Source: Flavobacterium sp. WV_118_3
GTDB lineage: Bacteria; Bacteroidota; Bacteroidia; Flavobacteriales; Flavobacteriaceae
Direction of reading: 5' to 3'
Assembly (NCBI RefSeq): GCF_039778605.1
Contig: NZ_CP156060.1
Coordinates: 2,852,001 to 2,916,000, forward strand
Length of the DNA: 64,000 bases
Below, one piece after another: positions 18,193-27,495 of the stretch. Position numbers and translations under genes: made by a program. The first letter of the stretch is position 1. The number at the start of each line of letters is the position of its first letter. The notes beneath the pieces were generated by a model that saw only the letters and a list, made by a program, of their open reading frames with translations, searched no databases and was not told the origin of the DNA.

Positions 18193-19483
18193 ATACGGCA
18201 CGAATCACAAAATAATTCTTTTTCCCTCTTTGCAACAGTACAAACTGTCCGTTGATCAGGTCTTTACTTGTGATTTGGTAGTCTTCGGCTACTTTTTCTT
18301 TGTTCACTGCAATCGAGTTTTCTTTTAAAGCCCGACGCGCTTCGCTATTGGAAGCCAAAAATCCGGATTTACCCGATAACGCTTCGATAATACCCACTCC
18401 GGATTCGATTTCCGATTGGGTAATTTCAGCCTGCGGTACACCTTCAAAAACATCCAAAAACGTTTTGGCATCCAAGTCTTTTAAGTCTTCCGATGTGGAG
18501 TTTCCAAATAAAATATTCGACGCTTTGATCGCATTTTCTAAATCGGCTTTCGAATGTACCATAATGGTAATTTCTTCCGCCAAACGCTTTTGTAAAGCAC
18601 GTAAATGCGGCTCACCTCTATGCTGTTCGATCAAGGTTTCGATTTCCTCTTTTGATAAAAAGGTAAAGATCTTGATATATTTTTCTGCATCCGTATCGGA
18701 CGTATTCAACCAGTATTGGTAGAATTTATATGGCGATGTTCTTTCGGCATCCAACCAGATATTTCCACCTTCGGATTTTCCAAATTTGGTTCCGTCGGCT
18801 TTTGTAATTAACGGACACGTTAGCGCATACGCTTTTCCGCTCTCTTTTCGGCGCACCAATTCTGTTCCAGTGGTAATATTACCCCATTGGTCACTTCCTC
18901 CCATCTGAAGCGTACAATTTTTCGCTTTGTACAAATGTAAAAAGTCATACCCCTGAACCAACTGATACGTAAATTCGGTAAAAGACATTCCTTCAGCCGA
19001 TTCCGATGAAAGCCGTTTTTTTACGGAGTCTTTAGCCATCATGTAGTTTACAGTAATGTGTTTTCCTACATCACGGATAAAATCCAAAAACGAGAATTCC
19101 TTCATCCAGTCATAGTTATTCACTAATTCTGCTGCATTGGGCGCATCGGAGGTAAAATCCAGAAAACGAGACAACTGTGCCTTAATCGAATCCTGATTGT
19201 GTCGCAATGTAGCTTCGTCCAACAGGTTTCGTTCGTTCGATTTACCCGACGGATCTCCGATCATTCCAGTCGCACCACCAACCAACGCCAAAGGCTTGTG
19301 GCCGCTTAACTGAAAATGTCTCAGCATCATTACGCCTACCAAATGTCCAATATGCAATGAATCCGCTGTTGGGTCAATTCCCACATACGCTACCCGCATC
19401 TGCTCCAACAAATGTTCTTCCGTGCCTGGCATAACGTCGTGGAGCATTCCTCTCCAAGTCACTTCTTCAATAAAATTCTTCAT
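18191..19483 (-). CDS. tyrS: Tyrosyl-tRNA synthetase
   Basis: A 430-residue class I aminoacyl-tRNA synthetase that charges tRNA-Tyr. Signature [17 protein letters not shown] near residue 33 contains HIGH; the KMSKS counterpart is KFGKS in [11 protein letters not shown], as in bacterial TyrRS. A C-terminal S4-like RNA-binding domain ([17 protein letters not shown]) completes the protein. I used the ATG at 19483 (MKNFIEEV) rather than the longer frame to 19528 because this gives the family length and N-terminus. It is convergent with the LuxE-like gene. Confidence 0.96.
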   Translation of the reverse strand: MKNFIEEVTWRGMLHDVMPGTEEHLLEQMRVAYVGIDPTADSLHIGHLVGVMMLRHFQLSGHKPLALVGGATGMIGDPSGKSNERNLLDEATLRHNQDSIKAQLSRFLDFTSDAPNAAELVNNYDWMKEFSFLDFIRDVGKHITVNYMMAKDSVKKRLSSESAEGMSFTEFTYQLVQGYDFLHLYKAKNCTLQMGGSDQWGNITTGTELVRRKESGKAYALTCPLITKADGTKFGKSEGGNIWLDAERTSPYKFYQYWLNTSDTDAEKYIKIFTFLSKEEIETLIEQHRGEPHLRALQKRLAEEITIMVHSKADLENAIKASNILFGNSTSEDLKDLDAKTFLDVFEGVPQAEITQSEIESGVGIIEALSGKSGFLASNSEARRALKENSIAVNKEKVAEDYQITSKDLINGQFVLLQRGKKNYFVIRAV

Positions 19484-19594
19484 TTTTTTTTCAATTTGCA
19501 CAAAGATAGTCGAATTAAGGCATTTCAAACACCCTGTTTTTTGACAATTTTTAATTTTAAAATATTTCTTACTTTTATCCGTGGCGATAATTAG

Positions 19595-19602
19595 TACATT
19601 TG
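19595..19602 (+). promoter_or_regulatory. -7 element TACATTTG next to the start codon
   Basis: Exact TAnnTTTG match ending 5 bases before the ATG at 19608. Transcription would start about at the A of the ATG, giving a leaderless or nearly leaderless mRNA. Confidence 0.55.
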
Positions 19603-19607
19603 CAACT

Positions 19608-20621
19608 ATGATACTTGTTACAGGCGGAACCGGATTAGTGGGAGCTTATCTTCTTCTGGAATTACTTCAGAAAGGAGAAAGCGTTCGTGCTATTTTCCGT
19701 ACCGAAGTCAATATCGCCATAACCCGAAGACTTTTCGAGACACATCAACAACTGGAATCCTTTGATCAAATCGAATGGTTTCAAGCAGACATTACCGATA
19801 TCCCAAGACTGGAAAAAGCCTTTAAGGATGTCGACTATGTATACCATTGTGCCGCGTTGATTTCGTTCGATCCGAAAGACGAAGAAAAGCTACGAAAAAC
19901 AAATATCGAAGGAACAGCGAATATTGTTAACTGCGCCATTGCCTTTAACGTAAAAAAACTGTGTTATGTGAGTTCTATTGCCGCTTTGGGCGATGCTCCG
20001 GAAGGACAATCGGTTATTACCGAAGAAACCGACTGGAATCCCGAAAAACTGCATGGCGATTATGCCATTACCAAGTTTGGCGCCGAAATGGAAGTTTGGC
20101 GTGCCTCTCAGGAAGGACTGGATGTCGTGGTCGTAAATCCCGGAATTATTTTTGGCAGTGGTTTTTGGAACAATGGCAGCGGACAAATTTTTAAACAAAT
20201 CGCTTCCGGATTCCCGTTTTATTCCAAAGGAGTAACCGGCGTTATTGCCGTGGAGGATGTCGTAAAAATTATGATCTCACTAATGGACAGCTCGGTTTCA
20301 AGAGAACGTTTTACATTGGTAGCCGAAAATCTTTCTCTGGAAAAAATCCTGTTTACCATTGCCGACGGTATGTCTAAAAAAAGACCTTCTTTTTATGCCG
20401 GCCCATTTGCCACCGCAATTGCCTGGCGATTGGATTGGTTGTTTTCGACTGTTTTTTTCCAAAAAAGAAGTTTTACCAAAGCAACGGCCAAATCGGCACA
20501 TTCACAGGAAACATTCAGTCCAAAAAAAATAGTCCAGCAACTGGACTATTCCTTTACTCCTATGGAGTCGTATCTTTCTGATTTAGCAAAACGTTATATT
20601 ATTGAGCATCGACAGGCTTAA
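19608..20621 (+). CDS. NAD-dependent epimerase/dehydratase (extended SDR)
   Basis: A 337-residue extended short-chain dehydrogenase. The NAD(P)-binding [11 protein letters not shown] is at the very N-terminus, [11 protein letters not shown] contains the conserved cofactor-pocket residues, SSIAALG supplies the Ser, and YAITKFGAE is the catalytic YxxxK. The substrate is unknown; relatives act on nucleotide sugars, flavonoid-like or steroid-like compounds. The start was moved to the ATG at 19608 because the promoter lies between it and the upstream GTG. Its 3' end overlaps the convergent DUF4296 gene by 23 bases. Confidence 0.88.
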   Translation: MILVTGGTGLVGAYLLLELLQKGESVRAIFRTEVNIAITRRLFETHQQLESFDQIEWFQADITDIPRLEKAFKDVDYVYHCAALISFDPKDEEKLRKTNIEGTANIVNCAIAFNVKKLCYVSSIAALGDAPEGQSVITEETDWNPEKLHGDYAITKFGAEMEVWRASQEGLDVVVVNPGIIFGSGFWNNGSGQIFKQIASGFPFYSKGVTGVIAVEDVVKIMISLMDSSVSRERFTLVAENLSLEKILFTIADGMSKKRPSFYAGPFATAIAWRLDWLFSTVFFQKRSFTKATAKSAHSQETFSPKKIVQQLDYSFTPMESYLSDLAKRYIIEHRQA

Positions 20622-20976
20622 CACCTGTTGTTTTTTCAATTTCAATTCCGGCTTCTTTTCGTCGTTCACTTAAGTTATCGATCACTTTTGCATATAGTTT
20701 TTTATATCCTTCCACATCGGAAGCATAGTATTTATTGCTCGTTTCAATTACCTTGGCATTGACTTTATATTTATTAAAAATAAAATCGTTTAACTTCACG
20801 TTATTGGTTGTTAGTTTCTGCGGATCATAACCTTCTACAGCTTGATAAATGGCTATATCCGTTAATATTTCCACCATCTTATCTTCCGGAATCAAATTAA
20901 CAGGCTTCTCCATTGCCTGTTTATCACAGGCAACAACAAAACTCAGCAAACCAATAAGTAACAGGATCTTTTTCAT
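20599..20976 (-). CDS. DUF4296 lipoprotein
   Basis: A 125-residue protein with a lipoprotein signal (LIGLLSFVVACDK, acylated Cys at 17) and a helical, highly charged remainder (IPEDKMVEILTDIAIYQAVEG) that matches what I recall of DUF4296, a Bacteroidota family of unknown function. The ATG at 20976 starts the signal peptide and lies 4 bases after the dihydroorotase stop, so the longer frame, which would overlap that gene, is rejected. It is translated from the same operon as the dihydroorotase and the glycosyltransferase; that gene order is common in flavobacteria as far as I recall. Confidence 0.8.
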   Translation of the reverse strand: MKKILLLIGLLSFVVACDKQAMEKPVNLIPEDKMVEILTDIAIYQAVEGYDPQKLTTNNVKLNDFIFNKYKVNAKVIETSNKYYASDVEGYKKLYAKVIDNLSERRKEAGIEIEKTTGVKPVDAQ

Positions 20977-20980
20977 AATT

Positions 20981-22321
20981 TTATCTATCAAATAACAAAC
21001 GTTCACCACAACGAATGTCTTTCACTTTTGAATTCACATAAACTAACTGTCCGTTTACCAGGGTATGGGTAATTCTCGATTTAAAATTAGCTCCTTCAAA
21101 AGGCGACCAGCCACATTTATAGAGTATATTTTCTTTTTTAACCGTCCACGGTTGCCCGGCGTTTACCAAAACCAAATCGGCAAAATACCCTTCGCGGATA
21201 AAACCTCTTTTTTCAATTTTAAAGATTTTTGCCGGATTGTGTGCCATTTTTTCAACGATCTTCTCTAATGAAATTTTTCCCTGATGATAGGCCTCAAACA
21301 TCGCTACAACAGCATGCTGTACTAACGGACCTCCGGAAGGAGCACTGGTATATGGATTTTGTTTTTCCTCAAGCGTATGTGGCGCATGGTCGGTTGCAAT
21401 TACATCAATACGATCATCCAGCAACGCTTTCCATAATTCATCGCGATCTTTTGCTGTTTTTACCGCCGGATTCCATTTGATCAGATTCCCTTTTTTCTCA
21501 TAATCGGCATCCGTAAACCATAAATGGTGTACACATACTTCTGCCGTGATCTTTTTATCTTCCAACGGAATCTTATTGGTAAACAATTCTGTTTCCTTTG
21601 CTGTCGATACGTGGAAGATATGCAATCGCGCACCTGTTTTTTTCGCCAGCTCAATCGCTTTTGACGACGAAATATAACACGCTTCCTCGCTACGAATCAG
21701 GTGATGGAATTTTACCGGAATATTATCACCGTATTCTTCTTTATATTTTTCAAGATTGGCTTTAATCGTTCCTTCGTCTTCACAATGAACCGCAATCAGC
21801 ATTGGCGTACTGGAAAAGATTTTCTCCAATGTCTCTTCATTGTCTACCAACATATTTCCGGTCGATGATCCCAAAAACAATTTAATTCCCGCTACATTTT
21901 TGGGATTCGTTTTCAGTATCTCTTCCAGATTATCATTGGTTCCGCCCATCATAAACGAATAATTCGCATAAGAGGTTTCGGCTGCAATCTGGTATTTTTG
22001 TTCTAATAATTCCTGAGTTACCGCATTCGGAACCGTATTGGGCTGTTCAATAAACGAGGTTATTCCTCCCGCTACCGCAGCTCTGGATTCGGAGGCAATA
22101 TTTCCTTTATGGGTTAATCCCGGTTCGCGGAAATGCACCTGATCATCGATTGCTCCCGGTATAAGATAGTTTCCTTCTGCATCAATAATGATACAGTCGG
22201 AAGATTTCGGACTGATGCTTGCTGCAACTTCCTTGATATATTTATCTTCCACCAGCACATCTCCTTCAAAGATAACTCCTTCATTAACAATCTTCGCATT
22301 CTTGATCAATATCTTGCTCAT
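20981..22321 (-). CDS. pyrC: Dihydroorotase (pyrimidine biosynthesis)
   Basis: A 446-residue amidohydrolase. DDQVHFREPGLTHKG near residue 60 carries the zinc-binding HxR motif with the dihydroorotate-binding Arg; GIKLFLGSSTGN holds the Lys position of class I enzymes; HVSTAKE and ATDHAPHTLEEK contain the later metal ligand His and catalytic Asp. It cyclises carbamoyl aspartate to dihydroorotate, step three of UMP synthesis. Class I type by length and motifs. Other pyrimidine genes are not adjacent, although pyrH lies 16 kb away. An allantoinase role is less likely given the motif forms. Confidence 0.9.
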   Translation of the reverse strand: MSKILIKNAKIVNEGVIFEGDVLVEDKYIKEVAASISPKSSDCIIIDAEGNYLIPGAIDDQVHFREPGLTHKGNIASESRAAVAGGITSFIEQPNTVPNAVTQELLEQKYQIAAETSYANYSFMMGGTNDNLEEILKTNPKNVAGIKLFLGSSTGNMLVDNEETLEKIFSSTPMLIAVHCEDEGTIKANLEKYKEEYGDNIPVKFHHLIRSEEACYISSSKAIELAKKTGARLHIFHVSTAKETELFTNKIPLEDKKITAEVCVHHLWFTDADYEKKGNLIKWNPAVKTAKDRDELWKALLDDRIDVIATDHAPHTLEEKQNPYTSAPSGGPLVQHAVVAMFEAYHQGKISLEKIVEKMAHNPAKIFKIEKRGFIREGYFADLVLVNAGQPWTVKKENILYKCGWSPFEGANFKSRITHTLVNGQLVYVNSKVKDIRCGERLLFDR

Positions 22322-22342
22322 CGTACTTTTCTATCTTATAAT

Positions 22343-23065
22343 CTATAATCGGTTTATCATTTTTTTAAAGCGCAGTGTAATTACGCCAAAAATAGCTTCT
22401 TTTATAATAGCATTACTCATTTTTGACTGTCCTTTAGTCCGATCGGTAAAAATAATAGGCACTTCTACTATTTTCATTTTTTTGACAAAGGTTCTGTATT
22501 TCATTTCGATCTGAAAAGCGTATCCTACAAATTTAATTTTATCCAGATTGATTTCTTCCAACACTTCTCGTCTGTAACAAATAAATCCTGCCGTTGCATC
22601 ATGGATTTTCATACCGGTAATCAGGTCGACATATACCGAAGCGAAATAGGACAACAGTACGCGGTTTAACGGCCAGTTTACCACATTAACACCGGTTACA
22701 TACCGCGAGCCAATAGCCATTCCGGCACCATCGACGCAGGCTTTATACAAACGTTCGAGATCTTTGGGGTTATGGGAGAAATCGGCATCCATTTCGAAAA
22801 TATATTCGTAATTCCGTGCTAATGCCCATTTAAATCCGTGTACATAAGCCGTTCCGAGTCCTGACTTTTTAAGTCGGTTTTCTAAAAACAAGCGATTCGG
22901 GAACAATTCCTGAAGTTCTTTTACCTTAGTCGCAGTTCCATCCGGCGAATTGTCGTCGACAATCAGCACATCAAATGAAACGTCCAATTCGAAAACAGCT
23001 CTGATAATGCCCTCAATATTTTCGATCTCATTGTATGTAGGAATAACAACTATGCCCAAGCTCAT
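22343..23065 (-). CDS. Polyprenol monophosphomannose synthase-like glycosyltransferase
   Basis: A 240-residue GT-A family 2 enzyme like dolichol-phosphate mannosyltransferase (DPM1). It has VVIPTYNEIENIEGII at the N-terminus, the metal-binding DDNSPDGTA and EMDADFSHNP (DAD), then GSRYVTGVNVVNWP and the CYRREVLEEI region. There is no C-terminal transmembrane domain, matching the soluble DPM1 form. It likely transfers a sugar from GDP- or UDP-sugar to a polyprenyl phosphate. It is the first gene of a likely operon with dihydroorotase and the DUF4296 lipoprotein (21-base and 4-base gaps). Confidence 0.9.
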   Translation of the reverse strand: MSLGIVVIPTYNEIENIEGIIRAVFELDVSFDVLIVDDNSPDGTATKVKELQELFPNRLFLENRLKKSGLGTAYVHGFKWALARNYEYIFEMDADFSHNPKDLERLYKACVDGAGMAIGSRYVTGVNVVNWPLNRVLLSYFASVYVDLITGMKIHDATAGFICYRREVLEEINLDKIKFVGYAFQIEMKYRTFVKKMKIVEVPIIFTDRTKGQSKMSNAIIKEAIFGVITLRFKKMINRL

Positions 23066-23171
23066 TTTTTAACTAAATTTGCCTGCAAAAATACACTATT
23101 TCCGATGGTTGTTTCATAATAAAAGTATAATAAAAATATTCCACTTAAAAATTAGTACTTTTACAGGCATT

Positions 23172-23837
23172 ATGATGGATCTATTATTTACCGAAAGAGT
23201 CGTCGAAAACAAAGACTGGGCAACCGTACTGTTTGTACTGTGCTTTGTTTTACTCGCTATTAACAAAACCATATTTGAAGTCCGTTTTAACGAATTTATC
23301 CGACTGGGAATATCCGATAAATATATTAAGATTTACAAGGATAGCGGAAACATGCAAAGCTGGTTTACCATTTCCATGTTTCTGGTACAATTAATCTCCT
23401 TTGCATTCCTGATTCAAATCATCATGAGTTATTACGGTTATACCACCAAAACCAACTGGATTTCGTATATTCAGATTATCACGCTTTTGGGGGTATTTAT
23501 CCTGTCCAAATACCTGATCGAAAAGATCATCGCCACTTCATTTAACATTGAAGAGTTTAATGAGCAGTTTAATTTACAAAAAGTTAACTACCGAACCTAC
23601 ATCGGATTACTCGTTCTACCCCTCAATTTAGTCCTTTTCTATAACGATTTCCCATCAAAAAATCTAATTTTAGGGATTATCATTACTATTTTAATAATAA
23701 ACATAGCAACTTATGCACTAACATTAAAGATTTATCAAAATTCCATACTAAGTAAGCTGTTCTATTTTATTTTATATCTTTGCACTCTTGAAATAGCCCC
23801 CTATTATTTCATGTATTATTGGTTTACGAAAAGTTAG
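23172..23837 (+). CDS. DUF4271 membrane protein
   Basis: A 221-residue protein with about six to seven hydrophobic segments, matching what I recall of DUF4271, a Bacteroidota membrane family of unknown function. The start is placed at ATG 23172 (MMDLLFTERV), because the longer frame begins with charged residues over a promoter region: exact TAAATTTG at 23074-23081 and TACTTTTA at 23156-23163. It precedes hemD by 20 bases; this gene pair is frequent in flavobacteria as I remember it. Cotranscription with hemD is likely, but no functional link is known. Confidence 0.8.
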   Translation: MMDLLFTERVVENKDWATVLFVLCFVLLAINKTIFEVRFNEFIRLGISDKYIKIYKDSGNMQSWFTISMFLVQLISFAFLIQIIMSYYGYTTKTNWISYIQIITLLGVFILSKYLIEKIIATSFNIEEFNEQFNLQKVNYRTYIGLLVLPLNLVLFYNDFPSKNLILGIIITILIINIATYALTLKIYQNSILSKLFYFILYLCTLEIAPYYFMYYWFTKS

Positions 23838-23857
23838 AGCATTACAATTATTTTAAT

Positions 23858-24616
23858 ATGAAAGTGAAAACAATCTTGGTTTCGCAACCAGAACCTAAAG
23901 TAGAAAATTCACCGTATTTTGAGCTGCAACAAAAGCTTAAAATCAAAGTCGACTTTAGACCATTTATTCACGTAGAGGGCGTTCCTGCTAAGGAGGTAAG
24001 ACAGCAAAAAATTGATTTAAACAATTATTCGGCTATCATCCTAACCAGCAAAAACTCCGTCGATCACTTTTTCAGAGTTGCTGAGGAAATGCGTTATAAA
24101 GTTCCTGAAGACTTAAAGTATTTTTGCCAGTCAGAAGCCATCGCTTTCTATTTACAAAAATATGTCGTTTACAGAAAACGAAAAATCTATGTGGGTCAAA
24201 AAGATTTTGTCGACCTATCGCCGTTGGTTAAAAAATACAAAGATGAAAAATTCCTACTTCCTTCATCGGATCAGCTAAACGCCGACATACCCCAAACTTT
24301 AAACAATTTAAAAGTTGACTGGACTCCTGGAACATTCTACAGAACGGTTATGAGTGATCTTTCCGACTTAAAGGATGTTTATTACGATGTACTGGCTTTC
24401 TTTAGTCCAACCGGAATCAAATCTTTATTCAAAAATTTCCCGGATTTCCAACAAAACAACACCCGTATTGCTGTTTTCGGAAGCACCACACAAAAAGAAG
24501 CTATTGAACATGGCTTACGCGTTGACATCATGGCTCCGACACCTGAAACACCGTCGATGACCATGGCTTTAGAAAAATACATCTCCAAAGCCAACAAAGA
24601 ATCCAAAGACAAATAA
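23858..24616 (+). CDS. hemD: Uroporphyrinogen-III synthase
   Basis: A 252-residue protein of the HemD fold, which closes and rearranges hydroxymethylbilane to uroporphyrinogen III for heme and siroheme. Sequence is poorly conserved in this family; supporting segments are ILTSKNSVDHFF, YVGQKDFVDL, FFSPTGIKSLFKNF and AVFGSTTQKEAIEHGLRVDIMAPTPE, the last being the typical TAxAAxxxG-type region. The ATG at 23858 is chosen, giving no overlap with the DUF4271 gene. A strong terminator follows. Confidence 0.85.
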   Translation: MKVKTILVSQPEPKVENSPYFELQQKLKIKVDFRPFIHVEGVPAKEVRQQKIDLNNYSAIILTSKNSVDHFFRVAEEMRYKVPEDLKYFCQSEAIAFYLQKYVVYRKRKIYVGQKDFVDLSPLVKKYKDEKFLLPSSDQLNADIPQTLNNLKVDWTPGTFYRTVMSDLSDLKDVYYDVLAFFSPTGIKSLFKNFPDFQQNNTRIAVFGSTTQKEAIEHGLRVDIMAPTPETPSMTMALEKYISKANKESKDK

Positions 24617-24624
24617 TTCAAAAT

Positions 24625-24656
24625 AAAAAAAGCTTCCTTAAAGGAAGCTTTTTTCT
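24625..24656 (+). terminator. Rho-independent terminator after hemD
   Basis: Stem AAAAAAGCTTCCTT / AAGGAAGCTTTTTT, followed by further T. Confidence 0.92.
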
Positions 24657-25234
24657 TTTAAACTCTCAAAAAAACAAAATCGAATATATAAAGGATAGAT
24701 CCGACTATTCTATTACAATCCCATCATTTTAAGCAATCAGCGAATGGATAACTCTTATGATGTGATTTTTTTCTTATCACCAACATCAGCAAAACTGATT
24801 ATCAGCTACAAGAAACAATATTATACAAAAACCGAAATTCTTAAATCTACAATCAAGGAAAAATCGTATCCATTTTACTTAAATACGCCAACCTAAAGTA
24901 TCACAATTCTTCAGTTCGTGTTTTGGTAATTGTACTAATTCCACTTTTTAAATTCCGACTTTTAATTTCAACAGAACTGGATTTCAACAACATAGCCCCG
25001 CCCACTGCTTACTCTCCAGCAACTGTTAAAATTAAAAATACTTTTACTTAAACAACCACTTAAAAATACTGCGAAATGATAGATAAAAATTACGGTTTTT
25101 TTACATTTTTATTACGGATTACACAAATTGTTAACATAACACATTAACAACCTAAAATTAACAATTTTAACACCAATTGATCGTCTAAAATCACAGGCAA
25201 AAACGTACAGTCAAGACCCAATTATACCTAAAAC
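24657..25234. other. Gene-poor AT-rich spacer
   Basis: About 580 bases between two terminators. The only open frame with some coding look is 24744-24896 on the plus strand (50 residues, MDNSYDVIFFLSP..., ending YLNTPT), without a promoter or homologue I recognise. The right part (25080-25160) is very AT-rich with repeated TTAACA and TAACAC. I see no RNA gene or mobile element here; it may be remnant sequence. Confidence 0.5.
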
Positions 25235-25266
25235 AAAAAAGCTACCTCTTTCGAGATAGCTTTTCT
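25235..25266 (-). terminator. Rho-independent terminator after pckA
   Basis: Stem AAAAGCTATCTC / GAGGTAGCTTTT on the minus strand (one mismatch), with T run on the minus strand; ends the pckA transcript. Confidence 0.88.
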
Positions 25267-25285
25267 ATATTTTATAAGGATAAGA

Positions 25286-26899
25286 TTATAGTTGCGGACC
25301 AGCCTTAACTAAATTCTGACCTTCTTCATTATCGGTGTACTGTACAAAGTTTTTGATAAACAACCCTGCAAGATCTGTTGCCTTTGTTGTCCACTCCGAC
25401 GCATCTGCATAGGTGTTTCTAGGATCAAGAATCTCCGTATTCACCTCTGCCAATGCTGTAGGCACTTCCAGATTAAAAATCGGAACGATAGCCGTTTCCG
25501 CTTTTTCGATCGATCCGTCAAGGATTCTGTCGATAATCGCACGGGTATCTTTAATAGAAATACGTTTTCCGGTTCCGTTCCATCCTGTATTTACCATATA
25601 AGCCGTCGCATTGTGCTCTTCCATTTTCTTAACCAGTTCTTCTCCGTATTTCGTTGGATGCAAACACAAGAATGCTTTTCCAAAACAAGCCGAGAAAGTT
25701 GGCTCCGGTTGTGTTACACCACGCTCCGTCCCAGCCAGCTTTGCCGTAAATCCAGACAAGAAGAAGTATTTGGTTTGCTCCGGTGTTAATTTAGAAACTG
25801 GTGGCATTACCCCAAATGCATCTGCCGTAAGAAAGATTACTTTAGAAGCGTGTCCGGCTTTCGATACCGGTTTTACAATATTATCAATATGATAGATCGG
25901 ATATGAAACACGTGTATTTTGTGTTACAGAACCATCTTTAAAGTCAATTTTACCATCGGCATCTACCGTAACATTTTCTAACAATGCATCTTTACGGATT
26001 GCATTAAAAATATCCGGTTCGTTTTCTTTGCTTAGATCGATTGTTTTGGCATAACAACCACCTTCAAAGTTAAACACCCCTTCGTTATCCCATCCGTGCT
26101 CATCGTCTCCGATTAATTCCCGTTTTGGATCGGTTGACAAGGTTGTTTTTCCGGTTCCGGATAATCCGAAGAATACCGCTACATCACCATCTTTTCCTTT
26201 ATTAGCAGAACAGTGCATCGAAGCGATTCCCTGTAATGGAAGGTAGTAGTTCATCATCGAGAACAACCCTTTTTTCATTTCACCACCATACCACGTTCCT
26301 CCAATTAACTGAATTTTTTCGGTAAGGTTAAAAGCGACATATACTTCTGAGTTTAATCCGTGTGCTGCATAATCCTTGAAAGTTGCTTTCGAACCGTTCA
26401 TTACTACGAAATCCGGCTCTCCAAAGTTTTCAAGCTCTGCTTCCGTAGGACGAATAAACATATTTTTTACAAAATGTGCCTGCCATGCCACTTCCATAAT
26501 AAAACGCACTTTTAATCGTGTGTTTTCGTTAGCGCCACAAAAAGCATCTACAACATATAATTTCTTTCCGGAAAGCTGGCTTACTGTAGTCTCTTTTAAA
26601 GCATTCCAGGTATCCTGAGAAATTGGTTTGTTATCGTTAACTGCTTTTTCTGATGTCCACCAAATGGTATCTTTTGTAATATCGTCTTTAACAATGTATT
26701 TGTCTTTAGGAGATCTTCCCGTAAATACACCCGTCATAACGTTAACGGCACCAAGTTCTGTCAACTGCCCCTTCTCGAATCCTTCCAGCTCCGTATTTAA
26801 TTCTTCATTATATAGGTGATCGTAAGACGGATTATAAATAATCTCAACCGTGTCCTTGATCCCGTATTTTTCTAATGAAATTATATTCGTAACATTCAT
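25286..26899 (-). CDS. pckA: Phosphoenolpyruvate carboxykinase (ATP)
   Basis: A 537-residue enzyme that converts oxaloacetate and ATP to phosphoenolpyruvate, the first committed step of gluconeogenesis. [26 protein letters not shown] carries the kinase-1a and 2a motifs of the ATP-type enzyme, and [12 protein letters not shown] and [16 protein letters not shown] are family signatures. Length is typical (about 530-540). It stands alone with an exact -7 element 36 bases upstream and its own terminator. Its codon use is biased, in keeping with high expression. Confidence 0.97.
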   Translation of the reverse strand: MNVTNIISLEKYGIKDTVEIIYNPSYDHLYNEELNTELEGFEKGQLTELGAVNVMTGVFTGRSPKDKYIVKDDITKDTIWWTSEKAVNDNKPISQDTWNALKETTVSQLSGKKLYVVDAFCGANENTRLKVRFIMEVAWQAHFVKNMFIRPTEAELENFGEPDFVVMNGSKATFKDYAAHGLNSEVYVAFNLTEKIQLIGGTWYGGEMKKGLFSMMNYYLPLQGIASMHCSANKGKDGDVAVFFGLSGTGKTTLSTDPKRELIGDDEHGWDNEGVFNFEGGCYAKTIDLSKENEPDIFNAIRKDALLENVTVDADGKIDFKDGSVTQNTRVSYPIYHIDNIVKPVSKAGHASKVIFLTADAFGVMPPVSKLTPEQTKYFFLSGFTAKLAGTERGVTQPEPTFSACFGKAFLCLHPTKYGEELVKKMEEHNATAYMVNTGWNGTGKRISIKDTRAIIDRILDGSIEKAETAIVPIFNLEVPTALAEVNTEILDPRNTYADASEWTTKATDLAGLFIKNFVQYTDNEEGQNLVKAGPQL

Positions 26900-26934
26900 A
26901 ACTTAAAAATGTGTTGTTTTGTTATTTAAGAACG

Positions 26935-26942
26935 CAAAAGTA
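26935..26942 (-). promoter_or_regulatory. -7 element TACTTTTG for pckA
   Basis: On the minus strand the sequence reads TACTTTTG, an exact TAnnTTTG match, 36 bases before the pckA ATG. Confidence 0.65.
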
Positions 26943-26979
26943 AAAATTTAATTTTAGAATAATTTTTTTTTAATAAATA

Positions 26980-27366
26980 TTATGCTTTTTTCCTGATTAC
27001 CTGTACAAAAAGGAGCAACCAGGCCAGGATCATCAAAAGCCCACCAATTGGGGTTATCGGTCCTAAAAATTTAAAATCGATCCCGGTTGCCGTACTCGTC
27101 GCCAGCAAATAAATCGATCCCGAAAAAAACAACACTCCGATAACCGTAAGGTAACAAATGGTCTTTTTGACCCTTTCCGTTGTCAATGTTGTCATTCCTA
27201 CAAATAATAAGAATAAGGCATGGTACATCTGATACTTCACACCCGTTTCGAAAGTTGCCAATTGTGTTTCATCCAGCACCTTTTTCAGTCCGTGTGCTCC
27301 AAAAGCCCCTAATATTATAGCAACAGCTCCCATTATAGCAGCCGCTGCAATTGTTTTTCTATCCAT
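26980..27366 (-). CDS. DUF423 membrane protein
   Basis: A 128-residue inner-membrane protein with four hydrophobic segments and the family motif GAFGAHGLKK near residue 20, followed by TGVKYQMYHAL. DUF423 proteins (such as YwdK) have no assigned function. I chose the ATG at 27366 (MDRKTI), as the ten extra residues of the longer frame do not fit the family. It lies between two unrelated genes and is divergent from the saccharopine dehydrogenase gene. Confidence 0.88.
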   Translation of the reverse strand: MDRKTIAAAAIMGAVAIILGAFGAHGLKKVLDETQLATFETGVKYQMYHALFLLFVGMTTLTTERVKKTICYLTVIGVLFFSGSIYLLATSTATGIDFKFLGPITPIGGLLMILAWLLLFVQVIRKKA

Positions 27367-27495
27367 CGTGTATTTATTTCCTATCAAAGGTAGCATTATT
27401 TTAAAAAGTTAAATAATGACATTAATCATCTTTTATATTTTTAAAGAAAATAACAAATTCATATTTTCGTAGACTTTTTAAAACAAACAACCAGC

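Noticed and set aside
20599..21009. Longer start for the DUF4296 lipoprotein
   Set aside because: It would place 11 residues before the lipoprotein signal and overlap the dihydroorotase gene; the ATG at 20976 fits better.
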